A stretch of 51,389 bases of DNA from Saprospiraceae bacterium (lineage in GTDB: Bacteria; Bacteroidota; Bacteroidia; Chitinophagales; Saprospiraceae), in NCBI GenBank assembly GCA_028279185.1, contig JANQSS010000035.1, positions 1-51,389 of the forward strand, read 5' to 3'. Position numbers and translations under genes: made by a program. Shown here one piece after another: positions 26,506 to 34,212 of the stretch; position 1 is the stretch's first letter, and each line of letters starts with the position of its first letter. The notes beneath the pieces are model-generated. The model did no database searches. It was not told where the DNA came from and worked only from the letters and a program-made list of their open reading frames with translations.

Positions 26506-26547
26506 TTCAGGATTTATTGTCATTTTTAATTGACAGTGAATCCTGAA
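26506..26547 (-). promoter_or_regulatory. Two-stage hairpin immediately before the DNRLRE start codon
   Basis: The arms TTCAGGATT (26506-26514) and AATCCTGAA (26539-26547) pair perfectly over 9 bp. Inside them TGTCA (26518-26522) pairs with TGACA (26531-26535), with 3x3 internal loops and an 8-nt apical loop. On the minus-strand transcript the structure ends 2 nt before the ATG of the DNRLRE gene. It lacks a U-run in either direction, so a 5' UTR control element is more likely than a terminator for the M1 peptidase gene upstream. Confidence 0.5.
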
Positions 26548-26638
26548 AATAATTAAAATACCGCTTACCAAAATGAACATATGTTCCGGATCGGAAAATG
26601 TACTCCTTCGGCAGCCTAAAAATTGGGATAAAATGCGA

Positions 26639-28483
26639 TTAGTTCAGCACTGCACCCCAAACGTTATTTGATCGATTAGCATCTACAAGGCGATCACTCG
26701 AATCAATTTCTACGCGTTTGATTTTCTTTCCTTCAACGCCTTTAAGCGTAAATGTTGGATGGGTCCAGGGCCAGTCCTTTTCAATTTGATATCTAATCTT
26801 TCCTTCCCGATTTTTAGCACCTCGCATTATGCGCAGTGGAATAGTATGATAACTGTGCGATCCGTCCTCATAGTCGATACGAACGTCAACAGGCATTGGA
26901 AAAACACCAACCCGACGCAGTACAACCTCATTACTCGACCCCACAAATGAAGAATCGATAGCGTAATCAACTGTATGCGTCGTATTAATAAAATATTGAT
27001 TAAACCAATCTAATTCCAACCCCGATATTTTTTCCGCAATTCGTGAAAAATGATGTGGCTCCGGATGTTTGAACTTCCATGTGTTAAAATATTCGAGCAT
27101 GAGTTTATCGAAATTTTCTTCTCCTATTATATAGCGCATTTGCGCCAGGTATACAGCTCCTTTCACGTATGCCGCGACACCGTAGGCTGAGTTTGTATTA
27201 AAATGATCCGCATGAGTCGATAATGGTTCTTCATAACCTGACAATGCGAAATTTGCAAAACTTTTTATTGAACCGCTATGGAGCTCTTTGTTTTTCGATA
27301 CTTTGCCAAAACCGTGTTCTTCTTTTAAAAAATTCATCGTCTCAGCGGATGCATATGAAGTAAATCCCTCATCCATCCAGGCAAAACGCGCTTCATCCGT
27401 TGCAAGAATCATTTGATACCAGGAATGCACCAATTCATGCACAGAAACCCCAACAAGACTGGGTAAACTTCTATGACCGGTAATTAGTGTAGCCATCGGA
27501 TACTCCATACCGCCGTCACCGCCTTGGATAAAAGAATAGACCGGATAGGGGTATTTGCCATATCGTTCATTAATAAATCCAAATGCATCATCCATTATTT
27601 GAGGAAGTTTCTCCCAAGCTTCTGTATTTTCATTTTCCTGATAGAAGAAATGCATTTCTGGCGAAAATTTTCCCTTGTATACAACATGTTTGTAATCAGG
27701 ATCTGCCGCCCATACAAAATCATGTACGTTTTCTGCAATAAAATGCCATTTCACTTTTCCTTTTTTAGCCTTTGGCTTTTTGGTATCTGAATATCCATAC
27801 CCAATTTTATCCGCATTTTGTAATTGACCGGAAGCTGCAACAATGTATGATTTGTCGATATTGATTTTGACATCAAAACTCCCCCATACACCGTAAAACT
27901 CGCGACCCACATAGGGATTTGCATGCCATCCTCTATAATCATAAGCACAAACCTTTGGGTACCATTGTGACATAGAATATGCAATACCCTCAGCATTATC
28001 CCGACCACTTCTACGAATTTGCTCTGGTACTTGACCATTAAACTTCATTTCAAGAACAGTTGACTTCCCGGGCTCCAGAATTGTATTTAATGCCACTTCC
28101 AGAATTGTCCCTTCCTCTGCAAAGCGTACCGTCTTACCATCCTGTTTTATGAATTCGGCATGCAGATGTCCTTGAGCTTCCGGTGGCAACGATGTTATTC
28201 GCTGTCCTACACGCGGATCAGCATCCGGTAGCATTTGATTTCGTATATCCATCATACTGCCCGGCTGAAATGCATTGAAATATAAATGATAAAATATTTT
28301 ATCGATTATATCGGGGCTATTATTCGTATAGACAACGCGCTGAATCCCGTCCAAAGCATGTGTTTTTACATCGACATTGACTGTCATATCGTACGATATC
28401 TCTTGTTGCCAGTACCCATGTTGAGCAAAAGAAAGAATTTGACAACCCATTGCTATTGATAGTATAAATAAGGCTTTCTGCAT
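26639..28483 (-). CDS. Secreted M1-family zinc metallopeptidase
   Basis: The ATG at 28483 gives a signal peptide (MQKALFILSIAMGCQILSFAQ) and 614 residues; the frame can start 8 codons earlier, overlapping the CPBP gene. The zinc site HELVH-x18-E is complete: HELVHSW near residue 345 and the third ligand in WMDEGFTSYA. The exopeptidase motif is GGMEYPMA, a GxMEN variant common in Bacteroidota members. An N-terminal beta domain precedes the catalytic part. It probably trims peptides in the periplasm or outside the cell. It lies directly downstream of the CPBP gene (end-to-start overlap or 16-nt gap by start choice), so both are one transcript. Confidence 0.92.
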   Translation of the reverse strand: MQKALFILSIAMGCQILSFAQHGYWQQEISYDMTVNVDVKTHALDGIQRVVYTNNSPDIIDKIFYHLYFNAFQPGSMMDIRNQMLPDADPRVGQRITSLPPEAQGHLHAEFIKQDGKTVRFAEEGTILEVALNTILEPGKSTVLEMKFNGQVPEQIRRSGRDNAEGIAYSMSQWYPKVCAYDYRGWHANPYVGREFYGVWGSFDVKINIDKSYIVAASGQLQNADKIGYGYSDTKKPKAKKGKVKWHFIAENVHDFVWAADPDYKHVVYKGKFSPEMHFFYQENENTEAWEKLPQIMDDAFGFINERYGKYPYPVYSFIQGGDGGMEYPMATLITGHRSLPSLVGVSVHELVHSWYQMILATDEARFAWMDEGFTSYASAETMNFLKEEHGFGKVSKNKELHSGSIKSFANFALSGYEEPLSTHADHFNTNSAYGVAAYVKGAVYLAQMRYIIGEENFDKLMLEYFNTWKFKHPEPHHFSRIAEKISGLELDWFNQYFINTTHTVDYAIDSSFVGSSNEVVLRRVGVFPMPVDVRIDYEDGSHSYHTIPLRIMRGAKNREGKIRYQIEKDWPWTHPTFTLKGVEGKKIKRVEIDSSDRLVDANRSNNVWGAVLN

Positions 28484-28499
28484 TTTTGATAAATTAAAA

Positions 28500-29426
28500 T
28501 TAAACATGTAATTCGGTGTTTTTAGAATAGTTGATTGGTCGCCAGATTTTACCCCAGTCTTTCCATTTATATATCCTGGATAATAAAAAGATAAATATCA
28601 CGGCAAATATTAAAAATGAATAAATTGAACTATCTACAACATCGGCGGTAGAATGAAATAACGCGTCCGTTTGTAGCGCCCCTGCTTCATAGGAAACGAA
28701 TACAGCTGAGTAAATATTGGTCCCAGCATGAACACCAAGCGCAAGCTCCAGCCCATCATCCATGATGACCATTATGCCCAATACCACCCCTGTGCCGATG
28801 TAATATGTCATCATCTTGCCTAATCCGTACTCGATGACTTCGGGGTTCGCCAAATGCAACCCTCCAAACATAGCAGATGTTAGAATCAAAGCCAACATCC
28901 TAGATTTCGTCGCCAAGCCCAGACCTTGGAGCAAATAACCCCTAAACAGGACCTCTTCGAAAGCGATTTGCAAGGGTAAGAATAGAAATGCTACGAGGAG
29001 TAGGATTAAAAAGGATAGTCCCGGCGGACGAAAGGTATAATCCCCTGGTGACATGAAGTAATTAAACAATTCGAAACATGCATTGAAAAATATCCATAAA
29101 CCAAACGCCATGAAAATTCGATTCCAATCCAGCTTAGTCCTGGATGTCAAAACAGAATTAGTAGATCTTTTGTGCAGACGAACCACGCAAAAAAGAAGTG
29201 CAAACAAGCCAAACGCGAATGGAACGACAACAAGGGCCAAGGTTAAATTGCTACCCAAGCCCATACTAAATAGCTGTCCTGGATCCGTCATTTCGATATT
29301 ACCCTTTAGCAATAGAGCAGCAGCCAGTGGTAAATTCCCCAATAATACCGCGATTATCACCAAAATAATCGACGAGAGATACACCCCAAAATGATTTTCG
29401 CCGGTGTTGGCAATTTTGAAAAACAT
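28500..29426 (-). CDS. CPBP family intramembrane metalloprotease (Abi/CAAX type)
   Basis: 308 residues with about seven to eight membrane helices. All CPBP motifs are readable: FEEVLFRGYLL (E-E-x-x-x-R, near 157), the SAMFGGLHLAN motif (F-x-x-x-H) and GVHAGTNIYS (H-x-x-x-N). Such proteins cut within the membrane, process prenylated or hydrophobic peptides in other organisms, and in Bacteroidota have no general assigned substrate. Starts with ATG and is followed by the M1 peptidase in the same operon. Two small unexplained frames lie upstream of it at 29456-29703. Confidence 0.92.
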   Translation of the reverse strand: MFFKIANTGENHFGVYLSSIILVIIAVLLGNLPLAAALLLKGNIEMTDPGQLFSMGLGSNLTLALVVVPFAFGLFALLFCVVRLHKRSTNSVLTSRTKLDWNRIFMAFGLWIFFNACFELFNYFMSPGDYTFRPPGLSFLILLLVAFLFLPLQIAFEEVLFRGYLLQGLGLATKSRMLALILTSAMFGGLHLANPEVIEYGLGKMMTYYIGTGVVLGIMVIMDDGLELALGVHAGTNIYSAVFVSYEAGALQTDALFHSTADVVDSSIYSFLIFAVIFIFLLSRIYKWKDWGKIWRPINYSKNTELHV

Positions 29427-29455
29427 GCCTGAAGATTTTGGGTCGAAGATAAGTT

Positions 29456-29703
29456 TTAGGAATCTGTCCGCGCGTAGTTCTCGACCAACAACTGGAATTC
29501 AAAGGCGTAATCGACTGTGCGAACTGAATTTGAAATCCACTCTTTCAAAGAGAATTTGTGCTCAACCGATTCCTCAATTTCTCCATGCTCGATCAAAGCT
29601 TCACTAAAAAGTCGCCCAGATTCATTAAGCTCTTAGATAGCACCATAGAAGACAACCACAAGCGGTAGTAAACAGGGTGTAATACATCAGCGCTAGAGAA
29701 CAT
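29456..29703 (-). other. Two small out-of-frame ORFs in the gap before the CPBP gene
   Basis: This 378-nt gap between the CPBP gene and rpsT holds no recognised gene. On the minus strand a 36-codon frame starts with ATG at 29703 (ends NLGDFLVKL, stop at 29593). An overlapping frame, open from 29632 to the stop at 29456, reads about 58 residues with coding-like composition (SLKEWISNSVRTVDYAFEFQ) but has no ATG. A single shift near 29595 would join them into a protein of about 80 residues. It may be a frameshifted small gene or chance; the family is not recognised. Confidence 0.3.
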
Positions 29704-29764
29704 CACATCATCAGTGGCTCCTCAAAATGTTGATCGATATACTATGTATTACCAATTATTCCAT

Positions 29765-29772
29765 TATCTTTG
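29765..29772 (+). promoter_or_regulatory. -7 box TATCTTTG for rpsT
   Basis: Exact TAnnTTTG match followed by GCGGCC, 32 nt before the rpsT ATG. The nearest TTG (29730-29732) is 32 nt upstream of the box, too far for a normal -33 element, so recognition would rest mainly on the -7 box. Confidence 0.5.
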
Positions 29773-29804
29773 CGGCCTTGTTTAAAATGATAAGAACTTG
29801 ATAT

Positions 29805-30059
29805 ATGGCTCAACATCAGTCAGCTAAGAAAAGAATCCGACAAGACGCCAAAAAGCGTCTCCAGAACCGGTACTATAAGAAATCGACTCGTACGGCGATT
29901 AAGAACTTACGTGAAATGACAAGTAAGGCGGAAGCTGAGAAGTTCTTACCAAAAGTTTTTAGTATGATCGACCGACTGGCAAAAAACAACAATTGGCACA
30001 AAAACAAGGCCTCGAATACAAAGTCAAAATTGGCCAAATTTGTAGCCAAGCTGAGCTAG
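29805..30059 (+). CDS. rpsT: 30S ribosomal protein S20
   Basis: 84 residues, strongly basic. The N-terminus MAQHQSAKKRIRQDAKKRLQ, the STRTAIKNLREM segment and NNWHKNKASNTKSKLAKFV are diagnostic for S20, which binds 16S rRNA early in small-subunit assembly. It is a single-gene transcript: its own -7 box lies 32 nt upstream and a perfect stem-loop terminator starts 21 nt after the stop. Confidence 0.97.
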   Translation: MAQHQSAKKRIRQDAKKRLQNRYYKKSTRTAIKNLREMTSKAEAEKFLPKVFSMIDRLAKNNNWHKNKASNTKSKLAKFVAKLS

Positions 30060-30080
30060 AAGGCGTTAGAAAAAATAAAG

Positions 30081-30109
30081 AAAAGGGCGATTAGATTAAT
30101 CGCCCTTTT
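30081..30109. terminator. Bidirectional intrinsic terminator between rpsT and the BadF-type kinase
   Basis: Arms AAAAGGGCGATTA (30081-30093) and TAATCGCCCTTTT (30097-30109) pair perfectly over 13 bp with a GAT loop, followed by a T-run on the plus strand and an A-run before it, giving U-runs in both directions. It serves the convergent genes rpsT (plus) and the kinase (minus, ends at 30135). Confidence 0.92.
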
Positions 30110-30134
30110 TTATTTACAACATCTTGGTTTATAA

Positions 30135-30989
30135 TTATTTACTAATATGTCTTTCAATCAATAGATCAAGAGGTGATAAGGCTGTTGTAATTCGAATATC
30201 AGGATGTTGACTTAAAGCTACATGTCGAAGTACATCTTCGTAGGCAACGGCAACAGCTCCAAACATATGGACCGACTCTATCTCAGATATAGATTGAATT
30301 TCAGGACTGAGCCTTCTTCGAACATATTCATTGAAACTTTGGTAGATAATAGCTCGAATGCACGGTTCGTCGGCGAATTGCGACATAAATTTAGAGAACG
30401 TACCCGCCAAGGAACGCAATTTCCGATCTTCATAGATTAGTTTAAGGATAGCCTCATGTGAAAGGTTGAAGTGCCTGGAAATTGCATCATGCACCGCGTC
30501 GGGCAACTCTTTGTAAACATATGCTTTCAACACTCTTTTTCCAATATCGGTAGCACTGCCCTCATCGCCCAATAGGTATCCCAATGACTTCGTCTGAAAC
30601 GAAAGAAGATGCCCGTCATAGCACCCGGCATTAGAACCAGTTCCAAGGATTCCAACTACTATCGGTTGACCACCGTATGAAGCAATTGCACATGCATACA
30701 AATCGGAATATACATCCACATGATCCTCGTCTAATCCTGCGAGCAAGCCCAAAGTCGATTTCATGCGCCGAATTAATCCAGTACTTGATAATCCCGCTCC
30801 ATAAAATTCTATGACCATTGCTTGAATATCATTTTCAATGAAAAACTCTTTGAGTTTCGTCTGAAACGTATCCCAGTCTCCGTGTTGTGGGTTGAATCCC
30901 TGAATAGTATATTTTTCAACCCTACTACTGTGAATGCAGGCAATCTTGGTAGACGTCGCGCCACAATCTATAATAACTTGACAATTCAA
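30135..30989 (-). CDS. BadF/BadG/BcrA/BcrD-type ATPase, N-acetylglucosamine kinase-like
   Basis: 284 residues of the ASKHA fold: phosphate-1 loop VIIDCGATSTKIA at 5-17, phosphate-2 VVGILGTGSNAG near 112, and the substrate/hinge motif YLLGDEGSATDIGKR. This pattern fits the amino-sugar kinases related to eukaryotic GlcNAc kinase. It would phosphorylate GlcNAc or a related amino sugar in the cytosol. The only usable initiator is TTG (TTG AAT TGT CAA), with an in-frame stop a few codons upstream. It lies 51 nt downstream of pfkA on the same strand and likely shares its transcript, ending at a strong terminator. Confidence 0.85.
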   Translation of the reverse strand: MNCQVIIDCGATSTKIACIHSSRVEKYTIQGFNPQHGDWDTFQTKLKEFFIENDIQAMVIEFYGAGLSSTGLIRRMKSTLGLLAGLDEDHVDVYSDLYACAIASYGGQPIVVGILGTGSNAGCYDGHLLSFQTKSLGYLLGDEGSATDIGKRVLKAYVYKELPDAVHDAISRHFNLSHEAILKLIYEDRKLRSLAGTFSKFMSQFADEPCIRAIIYQSFNEYVRRRLSPEIQSISEIESVHMFGAVAVAYEDVLRHVALSQHPDIRITTALSPLDLLIERHISK

Positions 30990-31040
30990 TGCTAAAAATG
31001 GTTATGCCGTTCGTAAAGATATCACACCAAACCAAGAAGG

Positions 31041-32018
31041 CTAGATGGACAAAATGGTAGCAAGTTTCAAATGATTAGGATTGAGGTCAGGTCTTCTGCC
31101 AATACATTCATCAATCGGAAAAAGTGTTGTCTTATTACCTTGAAGGCCAATCATCTTGCGTGATTCACCATTTAATAGGGCCTCTACCGCGCCGACCCCC
31201 AATTCTCCAGCAAGAAGTCTGTCAAAGCATGTTGGATCTCCGCCCCGTTGAAGATGGCCGAGAACTGTAACTTTGGTTTCATAATCCTTGTACCGCTCTT
31301 CTACCTCCCGAGCAATATCTACGGCCCCTCCATTTTTATTTCCTTCGGCAACAATGACAATGCTCGACATTTTTTGATTGCGATAGCTTTTCCGCAAGAT
31401 TGCGACCAATTCTTCTATTGACGTATTATTCTCGGGCAGCATAGCGCAAATTGCTCCGGATGCTATGGCGGCACGCAAAGCGATAAAGCCACTTTCCCGG
31501 CCCATTACTTCCACAAAAAAGAGGCGATTATGACTGGATGCCGTATCACGTATTTTGTCGATGCATGAGGTGGCGACATTCGTAGCTGTATCAAAACCAA
31601 TAGAAAAGTCAGTATTCAACAGGTCATTGTCAATTGTGGCCGGTACGCCTATGACCGCGATGTCGTGTTCACTGGCAAGATTATCAGCCCCTGTTAAACT
31701 TCCATCACCTCCAATCACGACCAAACCATTTATACCGGCTTTTTGTAAATTTTCAGCTGCCCTTGCTCGTCCCTCCGCCGTTCTGAATTCTTCACTTCGA
31801 CTCGATTTCAACATTGTACCTCCATCACCGAGAATGTTGGAAACTGAGCGTACATTAAACGCCTCGATTTGATTAGTGATCAAACCTTCATATCCATTAT
31901 ATATACCACTGACATCGGCATTGTAATATGTCGATGCACGCACTACGGCGCGTATAGCTGCATTCATTCCGGGTGCATCCCCACCAGAAGTCAGTACGCC
32001 AATTTTATCAATCTTCAT
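31041..32018 (-). CDS. pfkA: ATP-dependent 6-phosphofructokinase
   Basis: 325 residues. It makes fructose 1,6-bisphosphate, the committed step of glycolysis. Motifs: LTSGGDAPGMNAAIR (ATP site), VIGGDGSLTGA with Gly after Asp, marking ATP rather than pyrophosphate use, the catalytic PATIDNDL (usually PTTIDNDI), VMGRESGFIAL and LGHLQRGGDPTCFDR. The start ATG at 32018 has the best promoter in the window, with two operator-like repeats overlapping and abutting it, and faces a divergent Nudix-like regulator gene. A sugar-kinase gene follows 51 nt downstream. Confidence 0.97.
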   Translation of the reverse strand: MKIDKIGVLTSGGDAPGMNAAIRAVVRASTYYNADVSGIYNGYEGLITNQIEAFNVRSVSNILGDGGTMLKSSRSEEFRTAEGRARAAENLQKAGINGLVVIGGDGSLTGADNLASEHDIAVIGVPATIDNDLLNTDFSIGFDTATNVATSCIDKIRDTASSHNRLFFVEVMGRESGFIALRAAIASGAICAMLPENNTSIEELVAILRKSYRNQKMSSIVIVAEGNKNGGAVDIAREVEERYKDYETKVTVLGHLQRGGDPTCFDRLLAGELGVGAVEALLNGESRKMIGLQGNKTTLFPIDECIGRRPDLNPNHLKLATILSI

Positions 32019-32022
32019 AGCT

Positions 32023-32052
32023 CAAATATAGCTTAGTGTAACAGATACACAA
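32023..32052 (-). promoter_or_regulatory. pfkA promoter: TTG-N19-TATATTTG
   Basis: Reading the minus strand, a TTG at 32052-32050 is followed after exactly 19 nt by TATATTTG (32030-32023). This is the full Bacteroidota vegetative promoter pattern (TTG, 17-23 nt, TAnnTTTG). The box ends 4 nt before the ATG, so the mRNA should start at or near the first base of the coding sequence. The first operator-like repeat fills the spacer. Confidence 0.65.
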
Positions 32053-32075
32053 TACTTAGTGTCGTGGATACACTT
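32033..32075. promoter_or_regulatory. Two tandem operator-like repeats between pfkA and the Nudix regulator gene
   Basis: The sites at 32033-32052 and 32056-32075 both read TTAGTGT, four variable bases, GATACAC; including the preceding C, 15 of 19 positions agree. Each is an imperfect palindrome (GTGT and ACAC in inverted order). They are 23 bp apart start to start, about two helical turns, so they face the same side of the DNA. Site 1 lies between the -33 and -7 elements of pfkA. The divergent gene for a Nudix-fold regulator is the natural candidate for the binding protein; this is inference. Confidence 0.6.
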
Positions 32076-32119
32076 TTTATTTATATTCGCAAGGCATAAA
32101 ACGTCATTGTCAAGCGATT

Positions 32120-32797
32120 GTGAAATTTAAAGTTGATAAAAGTAGCCTAAGTGCCCATAAAGAAAATGCGAAGGATCTCTTCAGTGCGGCGATTTCCGTC
32201 GACTGTGTGATATTTGGCTATGAGCATGCGAGCCTGCGCGTGCTATGCATCCATTCAGAATTTCAAGAATACGAAGGTCTACCCTCCCTGGTTGGGAATT
32301 TAGTGTTACCAAACCAGACCTTGGATGAAGCCGCGGAGCTAATCCTGGAGACACGAACGGGTCTGAAAGGGATTCGTTTACAGCAAATAAAAAGTTTTGG
32401 TAGCCCCCATCGACACCCTGCAGGACGAGTTGTAACGGTTGCTTTTTGTGCTTTAATAAACATTAAGGACTATGCCATAGACGAAAAGAGAGGTTTGCAT
32501 CCGCAATGGTTGGATTTGAATGCGATTAATGAAATGGCATTTGACCACAAAGAGATCTTATCTGAAAGTCTTCTTTATTTAAAACACCGGTTTTTTACTG
32601 ACATGCTATATGCAAGTCTTTTACCCGAGCAATTTACCTTATCCGAACTTCAGCAATTGGCAGAAGTGGTCCTAGATGAAAAATTCGATAAACGAAATTT
32701 TCGAAAAAAAATGTTGAATTCCGGATTAATTATTGAAACAAACCTTCGGCAGCAAAATGTAAGCCATAGACCGGCTAAATTATTTACGACAATCTGA
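32120..32797 (+). CDS. AraR/NrtR-like transcriptional regulator with Nudix fold
   Basis: 225 residues from a GTG at 32120. Residues 20-150 have the Nudix fold of the NrtR/AraR group (AISVDCVIFGYE, LDEAAELIL, and the group's FGSPHRHPAGRVVTVAFCALI). The Nudix box is degraded: the R-E-x-x-E-E core reads with Ile, Thr and Arg at three acidic positions, so hydrolysis is unlikely and ligand sensing likely. Residues 150-220 form the C-terminal winged helix (FTLSELQQLAEVVLDEKFDKRNFRKKML). It is divergent from pfkA across 101 nt containing two operator-like repeats, and presumably controls sugar use. The inducer is unknown. Confidence 0.87.
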   Translation: MKFKVDKSSLSAHKENAKDLFSAAISVDCVIFGYEHASLRVLCIHSEFQEYEGLPSLVGNLVLPNQTLDEAAELILETRTGLKGIRLQQIKSFGSPHRHPAGRVVTVAFCALINIKDYAIDEKRGLHPQWLDLNAINEMAFDHKEILSESLLYLKHRFFTDMLYASLLPEQFTLSELQQLAEVVLDEKFDKRNFRKKMLNSGLIIETNLRQQNVSHRPAKLFTTI

Positions 32798-32858
32798 GAA
32801 TGAGCATTACCAGACTGGTGATTAAACCGTTTGAAAATGTAATATTTTATTCGAAGAA

Positions 32859-34202
32859 TTAAAGTGATGCCAGAACTTCGTTTGTCAAACCGCCAAACGT
32901 TCCACTGCTCATTAGCAAAACAACTGCCGGAAATTCTTTTGTTTCTTGTTTTAAAAATCTAAGTAAGTTTTCAGAATCAGTCATGACATGCAATTTTTCG
33001 TTTGCAAAAGAATGTCGAATATCTTCTGGTGCCAAAGCCTGCATTTTTTTAATTTTCAAGGTTTGAGGGCTATAGAACACGGCTGCCGCATCAGCAGAAT
33101 CCAACGCTCCGGTATATTCAGGTAAAAAAGCCTTATTTAGACTACTATACGTGTGCAGTTCACATACAGCTATCAGATGTCTTTCAGGATATAACTCACG
33201 AATACCATGTAATGTGGCTCGAACTTTTGAGGGTGCATGAGCGAAATCTCTAAAAATCACCAAACGAGTCGTATCTTTTAGCACATCTTGCCGTTTTGAA
33301 GCCCCTTTGAACGTGCCAAACGAATGATGAATTACATTCTTATTTATATTTAATTGTTCCAGAACTGAGGTGGCTGCAGATAAATTTTTCATATTATGTC
33401 GGCCAACCACGTTTACAGGTACCAGCTCTTCTTCGATAAAAAATTGTCCATTCCTAACGTCATAGTTCAGTGCTGAATAACCGGTTGTATCAAAAGACCA
33501 TTTTTTCGATCCAATTAGTTTAACTAACTGAACATCCTCAATATCATAAAACACTTTTGCCTTTGGAGGTAAGACATTTAATAGGTCCTTGAAGGCAGAA
33601 ATATAATCTTCAAATCTTGGAAAAACATTCATATGATCCCATTGAACTCCGGTTAGAATTAATATTTCCGGGTCGTAGTGCATAAACTTTGGTGTTCTGT
33701 CAATTGGCGAGCTCAAATACTCATCGCCTTCTATAACAATGATCGGGGCGTCGGAAAGACGAACCATGCGATCAAAGCCCTCTAGTTGCGCGCCAACAAG
33801 GTAGTCAAAATCAATATTCTGATCCCGAAGTACATGCATAATCATGGAGGTTGTCGTAGTTTTTCCGTGGCTTCCCGCTACTACTATTTGCGTTTTACCT
33901 TGACTGTGATTTCCAATAAACTCTGGAAATGATTGTATACGTAAACCGAGTTCCTGTGCCCGCAACAACTCCTCATTGTTGGCTCGTGCGTGCATTCCCA
34001 AAAGAACTAAATCTATTTCCGGGTCAATACGATCTGCATCCCAGCCCATCTTGTGGGGTAACAATCCCGCTGCTTTCAATCGACTTCGTGATGGATCATA
34101 TATTTCATCATCGGACCCAGTCACATCATGTCCGTTAGCTTTTAACTCCAGCGCCAAATTGTGCATCACCGCCCCACCAATAGAAATAAAGTGAATTCGC
34201 AT
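32859..34202 (-). CDS. mpl: UDP-MurNAc:tripeptide ligase (peptidoglycan recycling)
   Basis: I place the start at the ATG at 34202 (MRIHFISIGGAVMHNLALEL), the family's typical N-terminus; the frame could start at 34226 inside the next gene. 447 residues. The Mur ligase P-loop is AGSHGKTTTTS, the central domain has IEGDEYLSSPID and TGVQWDHMNVFP, and the C-terminal domain has FRDFAHAPSKVRATLHGI. Mpl joins recycled L-Ala-gamma-D-Glu-meso-DAP to UDP-MurNAc, which implies meso-DAP peptidoglycan. It lies 10 nt downstream of a YfcE-type phosphoesterase gene. Confidence 0.93.
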   Translation of the reverse strand: MRIHFISIGGAVMHNLALELKANGHDVTGSDDEIYDPSRSRLKAAGLLPHKMGWDADRIDPEIDLVLLGMHARANNEELLRAQELGLRIQSFPEFIGNHSQGKTQIVVAGSHGKTTTTSMIMHVLRDQNIDFDYLVGAQLEGFDRMVRLSDAPIIVIEGDEYLSSPIDRTPKFMHYDPEILILTGVQWDHMNVFPRFEDYISAFKDLLNVLPPKAKVFYDIEDVQLVKLIGSKKWSFDTTGYSALNYDVRNGQFFIEEELVPVNVVGRHNMKNLSAATSVLEQLNINKNVIHHSFGTFKGASKRQDVLKDTTRLVIFRDFAHAPSKVRATLHGIRELYPERHLIAVCELHTYSSLNKAFLPEYTGALDSADAAAVFYSPQTLKIKKMQALAPEDIRHSFANEKLHVMTDSENLLRFLKQETKEFPAVVLLMSSGTFGGLTNEVLASL

Positions 34203-34212
34203 ATACTTCGAT

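Noticed and set aside
26575-26586. Perfect 12-bp palindrome GAACATATGTTC upstream of the DNRLRE gene
   Set aside because: About a dozen perfect 12-bp palindromes are expected by chance in 51 kb, and no second copy or promoter link was found.
32082-32089. TATATTCG as a -7 box for the Nudix regulator gene
   Set aside because: One mismatch at a conserved position and no TTG upstream at normal spacing; possible but not supportable.
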